The notes under the pieces: generated by a model
Told to the model about the DNA's origin: nothing
What the model saw: the letters and a program-made list of their open reading frames with translations, nothing else
Database searches by the model: none
Part shown: positions 22,480 through 31,842 of the stretch, one piece after another
Numbering within the stretch: the stretch's first letter is position 1
Layout: every line of letters begins with the position of its first letter
Position numbers and translations under genes: made by a program
Assembly (NCBI GenBank): GCA_964549945.1
Contig: CAZJXD010000002.1
Coordinates: 66,750-130,749 of the forward strand
Length of the DNA: 64,000 bases
Direction of reading: 5' to 3'
Source: B25-G16 sp964549945
GTDB taxonomy: Bacteria; Desulfobacterota; DSM-4660; Desulfatiglandales; B25-G16

Positions 22480-22863
22480 ATGAATGCTGAATGGTCCAAG
22501 AAGGCTGTTCTGCTGGTAGATGACGATCCCAAGAATTTGAAGCTATTGGCAATTAAATTGACTCAGGAAGGCTATCGAGTAATCACGGCTCAGAGCGGAA
22601 AGGAAGCCTTGGAAGCGATTAAGCTGGAAAAGCCAGGTCTGGTGCTCCTGGATATCATGATGCCCGGAATGGATGGTATTGAGACGTTAAAGCAGATCAA
22701 GGCATTGGACTCGACTATCCCAGTAGCCATGGTTACCGCAGTTTGGGATAAAGAGGAGGCAAAAAAGGCCCTTGAGGCAGGTGCGTATGAATACATAACC
22801 AAGCCAATCGATACGGAGTATTTGAAGCTGGCTGTTCTGGCCAAGCTCTTTCCAGACGAATAG
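22480..22863 (+). CDS. single-domain response regulator
   Basis: 127 residues from ATG 22480, chosen because TGGAGG lies 8 nt upstream; an in-frame extension to 22450 lacks one. Receiver marks: D14-D16 (LLVDDDPKNLKLL), D58 (LVLLDIMMPGMDG), T85 in AMVTAVW and K106 (YITKPIDTEYL). It is the last gene of the signalling locus. The gap before it (22296-22479) has a weak hairpin (GAGGGG CTTAG CCTCTC, 22421-22437) and no convincing gene. Confidence 0.92.
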   Translation: MNAEWSKKAVLLVDDDPKNLKLLAIKLTQEGYRVITAQSGKEALEAIKLEKPGLVLLDIMMPGMDGIETLKQIKALDSTIPVAMVTAVWDKEEAKKALEAGAYEYITKPIDTEYLKLAVLAKLFPDE

Positions 22864-23046
22864 CCCAATTGTAAAGGCCAGACTTGATAAATTTATAAAG
22901 GCACATAATCACTCAATGGCTTCCGGAACCATACATGCCCTTCCCTTGAGGTGAAAGAGGAGTCGAAGTATGCTCTTGGTTCGCTCACTGAAGAGCTTTT
23001 CGGCAAAATAGTTTCCTGCGGCACGCTAAAGCCCGCTGTGGGAGGA

Positions 23047-23072
23047 CATGAAGTAAAAAAGACATCTTCATG
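23047..23072. terminator. possible hairpin between the convergent signalling and sugar operons
   Basis: CATGAAG (23047-23053) pairs with CTTCATG (23066-23072) around a 12-nt A-rich loop, followed by CTCTTTTCC. It lies between the last response regulator (plus) and pgl (minus), where terminators for both are expected. The stem is short, so the call is weak. Nothing else was recognised in 22864-23112. Confidence 0.3.
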
Positions 23073-23112
23073 CTCTTTTCCAAGCTTAGTTTCTTAAAAA
23101 AAGAGGAAGCGC

Positions 23113-23901
23113 TCAACTATTAAACCTATCTTCATGTGTAAGCTGCCGGTCGGATAAGAGCGATGCGGCGTCCTTATCCAGCACGAGATATACGCTCCTG
23201 GCCATACGTCTCACGAGGGATGCCGGGAGCTGGCTTTCCCCTTCCTCGACTATCTCCCTTACAACCCCTGCCTTTTCAAAACCGGTAACGAGGAATATGA
23301 TACGTCTTGCATTGGCCAGTACCGGTAGGGTAAGGCTTATCCTTTTATGCGGGGGCCTTTCGGCGACAACGGGAATCGCTACACGCTTCTCCTCTTCCAG
23401 AGAAGGTGCTCCCGGAAACAGAGACGCCGTATGCCCGTCCTCCCCAATGCCGAGCATAATAAGGTCAAACTCTGGGATAGCGTCACACTCGATGCCGAAG
23501 AAGCCCCGTATTTCCTCTTCGTACCTTGCCGCTGCCACCTCTAAGGTGGCCTCTCCGGTCTGAACGGGGTGAACATTTTCTTCTGGAATGTCTACATGGT
23601 TTAAAAGGCATTCCCGCACCAGCCGGTAATTGCTCTCCTCGTCGGTGGCTGGCACAAACCGCTCGTCCGCCAAAAAGAGATGGATCTTTGCCCATGGCAA
23701 TCCTTTACCATCGGCTGAAAGCATTTTGTAAAAATCGATAGGTGTCCTTCCCCCTGAAAGTGCCGAGGCAAAATACCCCCTGCCTTCCACCGACTCGGCG
23801 CAGGCCTCCATCCACTTATCCACCGCGAAACCAGCAGCCGCCTTCCCATTACCAAAGATCGACAATCCTCCTTTTCCAGCCATGAGAGACAATCCACTCA
23901 T
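23113..23901 (-). CDS. pgl: 6-phosphogluconolactonase
   Basis: About 262 residues of the DevB/SOL type: ALSGGRTPIDFYKML, then FLADERFVP, SNYRLVRECLL and MLGIGEDGHTASLFPG, the standard active-site segments. It hydrolyses 6-phosphogluconolactone made by Zwf. The start is uncertain: ATG 23901 leaves 31 nt after zwf; the open frame goes back to 23976 inside zwf, and ATG 23883 is also possible. It is the last gene of the glk-tkt-pgi-rpiA-rpe-gnd-zwf-pgl operon. Confidence 0.92.
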   Translation of the reverse strand: MSGLSLMAGKGGLSIFGNGKAAAGFAVDKWMEACAESVEGRGYFASALSGGRTPIDFYKMLSADGKGLPWAKIHLFLADERFVPATDEESNYRLVRECLLNHVDIPEENVHPVQTGEATLEVAAARYEEEIRGFFGIECDAIPEFDLIMLGIGEDGHTASLFPGAPSLEEEKRVAIPVVAERPPHKRISLTLPVLANARRIIFLVTGFEKAGVVREIVEEGESQLPASLVRRMARSVYLVLDKDAASLLSDRQLTHEDRFNS

Positions 23902-23932
23902 GCACGATACACTGCTCTCTGTATCATTGCTC

Positions 23933-25498
23933 TCAAAACTCCACCCAACTGCGGCCATCCTTCTCCAGAAGCTCATCTACTTCTTTGGGCCCCCATGTGC
24001 CTGCCTGATAGTTGGGGAAGTCCTTTGGGGGATCGGCATCCCAACGAGATATAATCGGGCCAACTACCGACCACATGGCCTCTACGCCATCCTGTCGGGC
24101 GAATAGCATTAGATCACCCCTTAAGCAATCTATGAGCAATCGCTCGTATGCATAATGTCGCTCTATGGTAAAGGCGCCCTCATAGTTAAAATCCATGCTT
24201 ACCGTGTGTGGTTGGTTTCCCACCCCTGGGTATTTGACGCTCAAACCCAGGGATATTTCCTCTCGCGGTTGAATGCCGAATGTGAGCCGGTTAGGCTCCA
24301 ATATATCACAGGTCCTTCCAAAGAGCCTGAGAGGTGGCTGCCGAAACTCCACCGATATGGCCGTAACTCGCTTTGACAAGCGCTTTCCGGTTCTCACGTA
24401 AAAGGGAACGCCAGCCCATCGCCAGCTATCGATAAAGAGCTTCGCCGAAAAAAAGGTGGGCGTATGTGAATGGGGGTCAACATCTTCCTCCTCCCGATAC
24501 CCAGGTACCTCCGTATCGTTTATCTGCCCCGGCCCGTATTGCCCTCTTACCGCAAACTGATCGATATACTCCTTATCCATGGGGCGTATGGTCCGAAACA
24601 CCTTTACCTTTTCATCGCGAATCAGATCCGCCTCGAAGCCAACCGGAGGCTCCATTGCTACCAGGGCTAAGAGCTCCATTATATGATTCTGCACGATATC
24701 CCTCACCACTCCGGCCTGCTCGTAGAAGAGGCCTCGATGCGCTATGCCCGCCTGTTCCGCCACGGTAATCTGCACGTGATCGATGTATCTCCTGTTCCAC
24801 AGGGGTTCAAAGATGCTGTTGGCAAAACGGAAAAAGATGATGTTCTGAACGGTTTCCTTGCCCAGGTAATGATCAATGCGATACACCTGTTTCTCGCTGA
24901 AAACCGCTAATACAGCCTTATTCAGTTCAATCGCGGTATCCCTATCCCTTCCATAGGGCTTTTCCATTACGATTTTTGGCTCAAAACCTTCCCCGCACAA
25001 TCTATGCATTCCGAGCTTTTTGATAATTACAGGGGCCTCCAAAGGTGGCACGGCCAGATAAAAAACCACCTCCCGTCTTCCTCCTTTCTTCGGCACACAG
25101 AGTTCACCCAGGCGATGGTATAGCTCCTGGTAGCCTTCATCACTGTTGAAGTTCGAGGACACGTGATAGAGGTGCCCTCTAAATTCGTCCCAGCTGCTCT
25201 CGGTAAAGGTATCCCGGGCAAACTCCTGCAATGAGCGGTGGGTGAGATTACGGAATTCATCATCGGACATCCCGGGCAGTCCGAACGCCGCGATAGAGAA
25301 ATCCCTGGGAAGCCTTGAATCCTGATAGAGATGGTATAGAGAGGGAAGGAGCATCCTTTTGCTCAGATCGCCTGTTCCGCCAAAGATAACTATGGTGAAG
25401 GATTCGAGCTTGATATCATAGGTGAGCACCTCGCAGGTCTGCAAGAACCTGCTCGATGCAGTTGATGAAAGGGAAAAATCGAATGGCTCTTGGTTCAT
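23933..25498 (-). CDS. zwf: glucose-6-phosphate 1-dehydrogenase
   Basis: 521 residues. The dinucleotide-binding start is IVIFGGTGDLSKRMLLPSLY. The substrate site RIDHYLGKETVQN holds the catalytic region, and EKPYGRD precedes it. Residues further on (RTGKRLSKR, then FGIQPREEISL) fit the family. It oxidises glucose 6-phosphate and makes NADPH, or NADH in some lineages. ATG 25498 is chosen because GGGGGTG lies just upstream. Slightly long, with about 35 residues before the Rossmann fold. Confidence 0.96.
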   Translation of the reverse strand: MNQEPFDFSLSSTASSRFLQTCEVLTYDIKLESFTIVIFGGTGDLSKRMLLPSLYHLYQDSRLPRDFSIAAFGLPGMSDDEFRNLTHRSLQEFARDTFTESSWDEFRGHLYHVSSNFNSDEGYQELYHRLGELCVPKKGGRREVVFYLAVPPLEAPVIIKKLGMHRLCGEGFEPKIVMEKPYGRDRDTAIELNKAVLAVFSEKQVYRIDHYLGKETVQNIIFFRFANSIFEPLWNRRYIDHVQITVAEQAGIAHRGLFYEQAGVVRDIVQNHIMELLALVAMEPPVGFEADLIRDEKVKVFRTIRPMDKEYIDQFAVRGQYGPGQINDTEVPGYREEEDVDPHSHTPTFFSAKLFIDSWRWAGVPFYVRTGKRLSKRVTAISVEFRQPPLRLFGRTCDILEPNRLTFGIQPREEISLGLSVKYPGVGNQPHTVSMDFNYEGAFTIERHYAYERLLIDCLRGDLMLFARQDGVEAMWSVVGPIISRWDADPPKDFPNYQAGTWGPKEVDELLEKDGRSWVEF

Positions 25499-25635
25499 AG
25501 TCACCCCCAAACGCCTAGACGTTTACTTACACCTTTGCGCCCATGAGTTGACCTAACAATCCGAGGTGAGCCTTCTCCTCCTCTGCTAACTACCCGCCCT
25601 ATCTGCCTCCATGCTACCTTGCTCCAATTACGAGG

Positions 25636-26547
25636 CTAAGTCCCTTTCGCCTTTACCTCATGGCCCCCGAACTTATTTCGCATCGCCGCGAGAAGTTTGG
25701 CGGCATAGCTTTCCCTCTGGCGGCTCACAAAGCGCATCATCAATGAGAGGGTAATTACCGGCGTGGGAACATCCAGATCAACTGCATCGGCGACCGTCCA
25801 GCGTCCCTCACCGCTGTCCGCAACCCAGCCCTCGATGTCCTTCAAATCCTGATCCTGGGCAAGGGCATCGGAGGTCAGGTCAAGGAGCCAGGAACGTACC
25901 ACGCTCCCATACCGCCAGATTTCCGCTACCTTATGAAGGTCCAGGGCGAATTCCTCCTTCCTCTTCATGATCTCAAAACCCTCGGCATAGGCCTGCATCA
26001 ATCCATACTCTATGCCGTTGTGTACCATCTTGACGAAATGGCCGGCACCGCTTGGTCCCACGTGCCCCCAGCCTCTGTCTGCCCGGGGTGCAAGGGTCTC
26101 AAAAACGGGCCGCAGTCTCTCCACCGCTGCTTCCTCACCGCCGACCATCATGCTGTAGCCCTCGGCAAGGCCCCAGATACCACCGCTCGTTCCCACGTCA
26201 ATGAATTGAATGTTCATGTCCTTGAGCGTGACTGCCCTGCGCATCGAGTCCTTGTAGTTGCTGTTTCCGCCATCGATAATGACGTCATCCTCATCTAGTA
26301 TCTCGGCCAGCCGGGTAATTGTCTTTTCGGTTGGATCCCCTGAGGGCACCATTACCCACACGGACCGCGGCCTCGAGAGCCTCTCTTTCATCTCCTCAAG
26401 GCTGCGGGCACCCTCGGCTCCAGATGCCTCAGCCTTTTGAATCGCGGCCTCAAACAGGTCGTAGGCAATAACCCTGTGGTTTCCCTTGATAAGCCGGGTG
26501 GTCATATTCAAGCCCATTCGACCCAATCCAACCATCGCCAATTCCAT
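25636..26547 (-). CDS. gnd: 6-phosphogluconate dehydrogenase, short (GndA/YqeC) type
   Basis: 303 residues, the short form rather than the usual ~470-residue enzyme. It begins with the nucleotide fold ELAMVGLGRMGLNM. GNSNYKDS and DVGTSGGIWGL are the substrate and catalytic segments (Lys in GHFVKMVHNGIEYG). The residue after the second strand (AYD) suggests NAD preference, as in other short Gnd proteins. Start ATG 26547 with AAGGAGG 7 nt upstream; the open frame to 26574 overlaps rpe and is less likely. It converts 6-phosphogluconate to ribulose 5-phosphate and CO2. Confidence 0.94.
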   Translation of the reverse strand: MELAMVGLGRMGLNMTTRLIKGNHRVIAYDLFEAAIQKAEASGAEGARSLEEMKERLSRPRSVWVMVPSGDPTEKTITRLAEILDEDDVIIDGGNSNYKDSMRRAVTLKDMNIQFIDVGTSGGIWGLAEGYSMMVGGEEAAVERLRPVFETLAPRADRGWGHVGPSGAGHFVKMVHNGIEYGLMQAYAEGFEIMKRKEEFALDLHKVAEIWRYGSVVRSWLLDLTSDALAQDQDLKDIEGWVADSGEGRWTVADAVDLDVPTPVITLSLMMRFVSRQRESYAAKLLAAMRNKFGGHEVKAKGT

Positions 26548-26570
26548 GATAAGCCTCCTTACATCTCTCC

Positions 26571-27230
26571 TCAAGCCTCGATGGTCTCGCGAAGCGCCGC
26601 CACGTTCCGAGCAACAGAGGCTTCGTCGTTGTAGATGCTTGAGCCAGCCACCAGCACTGTGGCCCCGGCGCTCACGATGAGCGGTGCGGTGGTGGTATCC
26701 ACACCGCCGTCTACCGCGATGGGTAACCCTAATCCCCGCTTATCCAGCATCTCGCGGATACGACGGATTTTATCGAGTTGACTGCGGAGAAACTCCTGTC
26801 CGCCAAACCCGGGATTCACCGTCATTACCTGGATTATGTCAGCCATATCCAATACTTCTTCCAACACCATCGCTGGTGTGGCAGGGTTTATTGCCACCCC
26901 CGCTTCTGCCCCCAACTCACGAATATGACCTAAGGTTCGATGCAGATGTGTGCAGGCCTCGTAGTGCACGAAAAGCCTGTCCGCCCCATCCTCGATGAAC
27001 TCCTCCAGGTAGTGGTCTGGCTCTACGATCATGAGATGGACATCGAGTGTCACGCTCACCGCGCTGCGCAGTGCCCTCACAATGCCCTGCCCAAAGGTGA
27101 TGTTCGGCACGAACCTCCCGTCCATGACATCCACCTGTATCCCGTCTACCCCCGCCATCTGGGCTTCTCGTGCCTGTTCGCCCAATCGCAGGTAATCCGC
27201 TGATAACACGGATGCCTCAATCGCTATCAT
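26571..27230 (-). CDS. rpe: ribulose-phosphate 3-epimerase
   Basis: 219 residues, a TIM barrel with the expected segments: VDGIQVDVMDGRFVPNITFG (metal His/Asp region), DVHLMIVEPD, VNPGFGGQEF and AVDGGVD. It interconverts ribulose 5-phosphate and xylulose 5-phosphate. It lies between rpiA and gnd in the operon, with 23 nt to gnd. Normal length, no anomaly. Confidence 0.96.
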   Translation of the reverse strand: MIAIEASVLSADYLRLGEQAREAQMAGVDGIQVDVMDGRFVPNITFGQGIVRALRSAVSVTLDVHLMIVEPDHYLEEFIEDGADRLFVHYEACTHLHRTLGHIRELGAEAGVAINPATPAMVLEEVLDMADIIQVMTVNPGFGGQEFLRSQLDKIRRIREMLDKRGLGLPIAVDGGVDTTTAPLIVSAGATVLVAGSSIYNDEASVARNVAALRETIEA

Positions 27231-27254
27231 TGCCCTCTCCTTTCCACATCAATA

Positions 27255-27986
27255 TTATGTATCTCGCCTGAGGTGCCTGACTCCCTTCGCATTGGCGACG
27301 AACACGTCTGTTGCCAGCCCCAAGAACAACCCATGCACCACTATTCCAGCCCGAGCTTCCAGCCTGGACGCAATTTTCGCCGGGTCCGCGATGGGACCGA
27401 AATTACAATCCAAGATGAGGTTTCCTTGATCGGTCGTAAAGCGATCACCATGGCTCGCCTGCCTTACCCTCACCCGGGCACCCAGTGATTCGAGGTAGTG
27501 GACCTGACTTCGCAGGCCGAAGGGCACGACCTCTACGGGCACAGGCCATCGGGTACCCAGTGAAGGGGAGAGCTTGGATTCGTCTGCCACGATGATCTCC
27601 CGCCGGCTCGCCTGTGCGACGATCTTCTCTCGTAAAAGCGCTCCGCCTCCACCCTTGATGAGATCGAGGTTCGGGTCCACCTCGTCAGCCCCGTCTATGG
27701 TCACGTCGATGATCGGATGCTCCTCCAGTGTGGTGAGGGGAATGCCCAGGCCTCGCGCCTCATCCTCAACCTGGAGCGAACAAGGCACGCCCAGGATATT
27801 GCTCAGCCCCCCGGTTTCCAGTAACCGCGCAAGGTGTTTCACCGCGAAGGCGGCGGTACTGCCGTGGCCTAACCCCACCACCATCCCGGATTTCACAAGA
27901 TCCACCGCATGCTCTGCGGCCTCTTGTTTCAATCTGGAGATATCCTCAGTCACCCTATTTTTGGCAGCGCCTTTAGTACATTCCAT
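27255..27986 (-). CDS. rpiA: ribose-5-phosphate isomerase A
   Basis: About 243 residues. RpiA marks: VVGLGHGSTAAFAVKHL, then DGADEVDPNLDLIKGGGGAL (catalytic Asp and Glu) and KEKIV-like REKIVAQASRREIIVADESK. It interconverts ribose and ribulose 5-phosphates. The start is uncertain: ATG 27986 has no clear ribosome site, and GTG 27953 (VTEDISRLKQEAA) would give a more usual length. It follows pgi by 57 nt. Confidence 0.94.
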   Translation of the reverse strand: MECTKGAAKNRVTEDISRLKQEAAEHAVDLVKSGMVVGLGHGSTAAFAVKHLARLLETGGLSNILGVPCSLQVEDEARGLGIPLTTLEEHPIIDVTIDGADEVDPNLDLIKGGGGALLREKIVAQASRREIIVADESKLSPSLGTRWPVPVEVVPFGLRSQVHYLESLGARVRVRQASHGDRFTTDQGNLILDCNFGPIADPAKIASRLEARAGIVVHGLFLGLATDVFVANAKGVRHLRRDT

Positions 27987-28043
27987 TACAATCGGCAATC
28001 ATTGGTTCACCAGCTAACCGTGTCTCGCAAATCCGATAGAATG

Positions 28044-29753
28044 TCAGGCCAACCCCCCTGCCAATTCCTTGATTCCCCTTACGGGGTCCCCTTGGAAATG
28101 AAAGCGAATCACCTTTCTGCCACGTCTTATGAGCGCATGCCGGTCACCTATCGCCTGGGCTGCCTTGAGCACTCCAAAGCTCATTGAAGATCCAGGGAAA
28201 CAGGCCTCATCGGGAATATCCGCGTCGCGCGGAGGATCGGCGGTGAACTGTAAAAAAAGTCCTTTTCCTTCATCGCCCTTGTGGAGCTGACCCGTTGAGT
28301 GCAGAAATCGCGGTCCGAACCCGAGCGTGGTTGCCAGCAGAAATCGGTCACGAAGGCTTGTTCTCATGGCTTGCAGTGCGTCAGTAACCTCGGGTGTCGG
28401 CTGAAGGTAGGCCTGAAGCGCGATGTAGGCTCCTGACTGCGCGTTATCGAGAAATCTCGTGAGCGCCTCCGCGGGAGTTCCCGCTGTGATATCCCCGTAC
28501 ACGGCGATATCACCATCGCTCAGGGCCGGCGTTTCAAGGGGGAGCGATCCCTTTTCCTTATACTCCGCCGCCGCCTCACGGGCCAGGGCCTTTGCTGACT
28601 CCACGTCCGGCTGGTCAAAGGGGTTGATGCCCAACCGGTAGCCTGCTATTGCCACTGCCATCTCCCACAAAAAGAACTGCCCGCCGAGATCATAAGGATC
28701 TTTCAGGGACAGGCGAACTACGGGATGTCCCGCACCTATCAGCTCCGCCACTGCGCTCTCGTACACCTCATCGCCCTCCAGGTGCATGTATACGAAGAGG
28801 CGATCCTCTCCGTAGCTAGCAAGGGAACCAACGCCCTCGCCTACCACAGGCAGTATCCCCTTATCTTCCTTGCCGGTGCTCTCCGCGATGAGCTGCTCTA
28901 CCCAATCGCCGAAGTCCTCGATTTGAGGCGAGCTGATCAGTGTTACCTTATCCCTGCCTGACTTCGCCAGATCCCCTAATACCACACCGAGGCGTCCTCC
29001 GGGGTTTTCTCCCTCCGCTTGACAGTCGCATGCCTCACACTTGCCTGCCATGGTCATGGCGCGATCAAGCAGGGCTCCTATATCCATGCCGATGAGCGCT
29101 GCGGGAACAAGCCCGAAGTAGGAGAGCGCGGAATAGCGGCCCCCGATGTGCGGGTCGTTGAGGAAACAATCGCGAAAGCGGCAGCTACGGGCAAGATCGA
29201 CCAGCGGGGTGCCCGGATCGGTGATGGCGATGAAGTGTTCTCCTGCCCTCTGCTCGCCCACCGATTCCCTCACCCAGTTGTAGAAGAATTTAAAGAAGGA
29301 GAGGGTCTCCACCGTGGTACCGGACTTGGTGGATACGATAAATAGCGTGCGCGAGGGCGTGAGACTTTCGGCGTAAGCCAATATCGTACCAGGGTCGGTG
29401 CTATCGAGCACGGCCAGATCCAGGTATCCCTCTTTCACGCCGAAGGTCTTGCGGAGGACCTCGGAGGCCAGGCTGGATCCACCCATACCCAGGAGCAAGG
29501 CTTCGGTATACCCCTCCTCACGAACTCCTTGTACAAAGGCAGTAATGCGCTCAACGCTCTCGCCCATCACCTCCGGGCTGTGAAGCCAGCCCAGGCGGTT
29601 GGTGATCTCCATGGGCTCTGGCTTCCACACGGTGTGATCGTGGGCCCATATGCGGGAAATAATCCTATTGTCCTCTAACTCCTCCAAGGCCTTCTCAACC
29701 TTGCGCTGGTAGGGCCCCATGCTGTATTCCACTGCTTTGGCGAGCGCTTTCAT
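28044..29753 (-). CDS. pgi: glucose-6-phosphate isomerase of the type found fused to transaldolase
   Basis: 569 residues. Sugar-isomerase domains show LLGMGGSSLASEVLRKTFG, LFIVSTKSGTTVETLSFFKF and FLHSTGQLHKGDEG. The N terminus (YQRKVEKALEELEDNRIISRI) and overall order match the isomerase half of bifunctional transaldolase-isomerase proteins, but no transaldolase half is present here. It interconverts glucose and fructose 6-phosphates. The ATG overlaps the tkt stop (ATGA). Confidence 0.92.
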   Translation of the reverse strand: MKALAKAVEYSMGPYQRKVEKALEELEDNRIISRIWAHDHTVWKPEPMEITNRLGWLHSPEVMGESVERITAFVQGVREEGYTEALLLGMGGSSLASEVLRKTFGVKEGYLDLAVLDSTDPGTILAYAESLTPSRTLFIVSTKSGTTVETLSFFKFFYNWVRESVGEQRAGEHFIAITDPGTPLVDLARSCRFRDCFLNDPHIGGRYSALSYFGLVPAALIGMDIGALLDRAMTMAGKCEACDCQAEGENPGGRLGVVLGDLAKSGRDKVTLISSPQIEDFGDWVEQLIAESTGKEDKGILPVVGEGVGSLASYGEDRLFVYMHLEGDEVYESAVAELIGAGHPVVRLSLKDPYDLGGQFFLWEMAVAIAGYRLGINPFDQPDVESAKALAREAAAEYKEKGSLPLETPALSDGDIAVYGDITAGTPAEALTRFLDNAQSGAYIALQAYLQPTPEVTDALQAMRTSLRDRFLLATTLGFGPRFLHSTGQLHKGDEGKGLFLQFTADPPRDADIPDEACFPGSSMSFGVLKAAQAIGDRHALIRRGRKVIRFHFQGDPVRGIKELAGGLA

Positions 29754-31816
29754 CTACTGCCTCCTTTAAGCAATCCTCTCGCAGCCTGGGCAACGTGCTC
29801 AGGGGTGATGCCGAACTTGTCATAGAGTACCGAGGCAGGGGCGCTGGCACCGAAACTCTCCATGCCTACCACTACTCCCTCCAGGCCCACATAGTGCTCC
29901 CAGCCCAGCTTTATGCCGGCCTCAACGGCAACCCGAATCCTCACCGAGGGGGGCAAGACATCTTCTCGATACTCGGCCGGCTGTTGGTCGAAGATCTCCC
30001 AGCTGGGAAGCGAAACGACCCTCACGCCCACGCCCTCCTCGGCGAGTTGTTTGCCTGCCTCGAGGGCGATATGCGTCTCTGAGCCGGTACCGATTAAGAT
30101 CACCTCCGGCTCCTCCTTTCCCGACTGCCACAGGATGTAGCCACCGCGGTGCAGTCCCTCTGCCGGTCCACATTCCGACCGGTCAAGCAACGGTACGCCC
30201 TGCCTGGTAAATATAAGGGCCGTAGGTCCATCATCCTTCATCAAGGCGATTCTCCACGCCTCCACCGTCTCCTCTGCATCAGCGGGACGGATGACGGTCA
30301 GGTTGGGGATTGCGCGGAGGTTCATGAGCTGCTCGATGGGCTGATGTGTAGGGCCATCCTCGCCAAGCCCGATGCTATCATGGGTGAAGATGTAGATGAC
30401 GCGTGCCTCGGATAGTGCTGATAAACGAATTGGAGGGCGCATGTAATCGGAGAACACCAGAAACGTGGCGGTATAGGGTATGAATCCCCCGTGCATGGCC
30501 ATGCCCGTGGCAAGAGCACCCATTGCGTGCTCCCGCACACCGAAGTGCACATTGCGCCCTTCGTAGCCCCACTCGCCTCCCACGGCGCCCTGGATACCCT
30601 GGTTCGACCTTTCGGGCAGCTGAAAATCGCCGAAGCCCTTGAGCCAAGAGAAGGTAGAGGGATTGAGATCAGCAGATCCGCCCATGAGCTCCGGAACCTT
30701 TGGGGCAAGGGCTTGCAGAACGGCCTCCGATGCCTTTCGGGTCGCGATGCCCTTGGTCTGCCCTTCAAAGGAGGGAAGCCCTGCGTCCCAACCAGGGGGA
30801 AGCTCCCCCTTCATCCTTCGGTTGAATTCCTCGGCCAGCTCCGGATAGGCCTTGCGGTACCGCGCGAAGCTCTCCTCCCATTCCGCCTTCTTCTCGCTCC
30901 CGATGCTCAAGGCCCCTCTGAAATGCGCCGACACGTCCTCTGGGATAAAAAAATCAGGCTCCACAGGCCAGCCGAGGTTCTCCTTGGCTGCGAGCAGCTC
31001 CTCTGTTCCGAGAGGCGAGCCATGGGTCCCGAAGGTGCCCTGCTTGTGTGGCGCCCCGTACCCGATGACGGTTCGCACTGATATAAGCGAGGGCTTTGAG
31101 GTTTCGCCTCTCGCGGCATAGAGCGCGGCATCTATGGCATCGACATCATTTCCCCCCTCAACCCTCTGCACGTGCCATCCGTATGCCTGAAACCGCATTT
31201 CCACGTCCTCGGTGAAGGCAAGGGCCGTTGAACCCGCCAGCGAGATGCGGTTGTCATCGAACAGCACTATCAATTTCCCTAGACCGAGGTGTCCCGCCAG
31301 GGAGCATGCCTCGGAGGATACCCCCTCCATGAGATCGCCGTCGCTGGCGATCACATAGCTAAAGTGATCGACAATGCCATTGTCCGGTCGATTGTAGCGA
31401 GCCACGAGGTGCGCCTCTGCGAGGGCCATACCTACTGCGTTGCTGATCCCCTGGCCAAGTGGCCCTGTGGTCACCTCTACTCCTGGCAGAAGATGGCCCT
31501 CCGGGTGGCCTGCGGTTCTGCTTCCCCACTGCCGGAAGGAGCGCAGCTCCGAGAGGGGAAGATCGTAACCGGTGAGATGAAGGAGGGCGTACAACAGCAT
31601 CGACCCATGGCCAGCCGAGAGGATAAAGCGATCGCGATCTACCCAGTGGGGATCAGCGGGGTAGTGCTTGAGATGCCTCGTCCACAGTGTATAGGCCATT
31701 GCTGCCGCCCCCATTGGCATTCCTGGATGGCCTGAGTTGGCTTTCTGAACCGCGTCGGCGGCCAGAAAACGGATGGCGTTGATACATCGTTGGTCGATTG
31801 AGGTCTGTTCGTTCAT
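29750..31816 (-). CDS. tkt: transketolase
   Basis: 688 residues. ThDP enzyme marks: NSGHPGMPMGAA, then SDGDLMEGVSSEA with the metal-binding loop DDNRISLAG; the catalytic Glu region VHFGVREHAMG; and DSIGLGEDGPTHQPIE. It transfers two-carbon units in the non-oxidative pentose phosphate pathway. AAAGGAG lies 9 nt before the ATG. It is second in the operon after glk and overlaps pgi by 4 nt. With no transaldolase in the operon, transketolase alone would not complete the classical non-oxidative branch. Confidence 0.97.
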   Translation of the reverse strand: MNEQTSIDQRCINAIRFLAADAVQKANSGHPGMPMGAAAMAYTLWTRHLKHYPADPHWVDRDRFILSAGHGSMLLYALLHLTGYDLPLSELRSFRQWGSRTAGHPEGHLLPGVEVTTGPLGQGISNAVGMALAEAHLVARYNRPDNGIVDHFSYVIASDGDLMEGVSSEACSLAGHLGLGKLIVLFDDNRISLAGSTALAFTEDVEMRFQAYGWHVQRVEGGNDVDAIDAALYAARGETSKPSLISVRTVIGYGAPHKQGTFGTHGSPLGTEELLAAKENLGWPVEPDFFIPEDVSAHFRGALSIGSEKKAEWEESFARYRKAYPELAEEFNRRMKGELPPGWDAGLPSFEGQTKGIATRKASEAVLQALAPKVPELMGGSADLNPSTFSWLKGFGDFQLPERSNQGIQGAVGGEWGYEGRNVHFGVREHAMGALATGMAMHGGFIPYTATFLVFSDYMRPPIRLSALSEARVIYIFTHDSIGLGEDGPTHQPIEQLMNLRAIPNLTVIRPADAEETVEAWRIALMKDDGPTALIFTRQGVPLLDRSECGPAEGLHRGGYILWQSGKEEPEVILIGTGSETHIALEAGKQLAEEGVGVRVVSLPSWEIFDQQPAEYREDVLPPSVRIRVAVEAGIKLGWEHYVGLEGVVVGMESFGASAPASVLYDKFGITPEHVAQAARGLLKGGSR

Positions 31817-31842
31817 CTCGGCTTCTCCTTTCTAATCCGTCG

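Noticed and set aside
30491..31081. 196-codon plus-strand frame opposite transketolase
   Set aside because: Antisense shadow of tkt; no family features, while tkt shows all thiamine diphosphate motifs.
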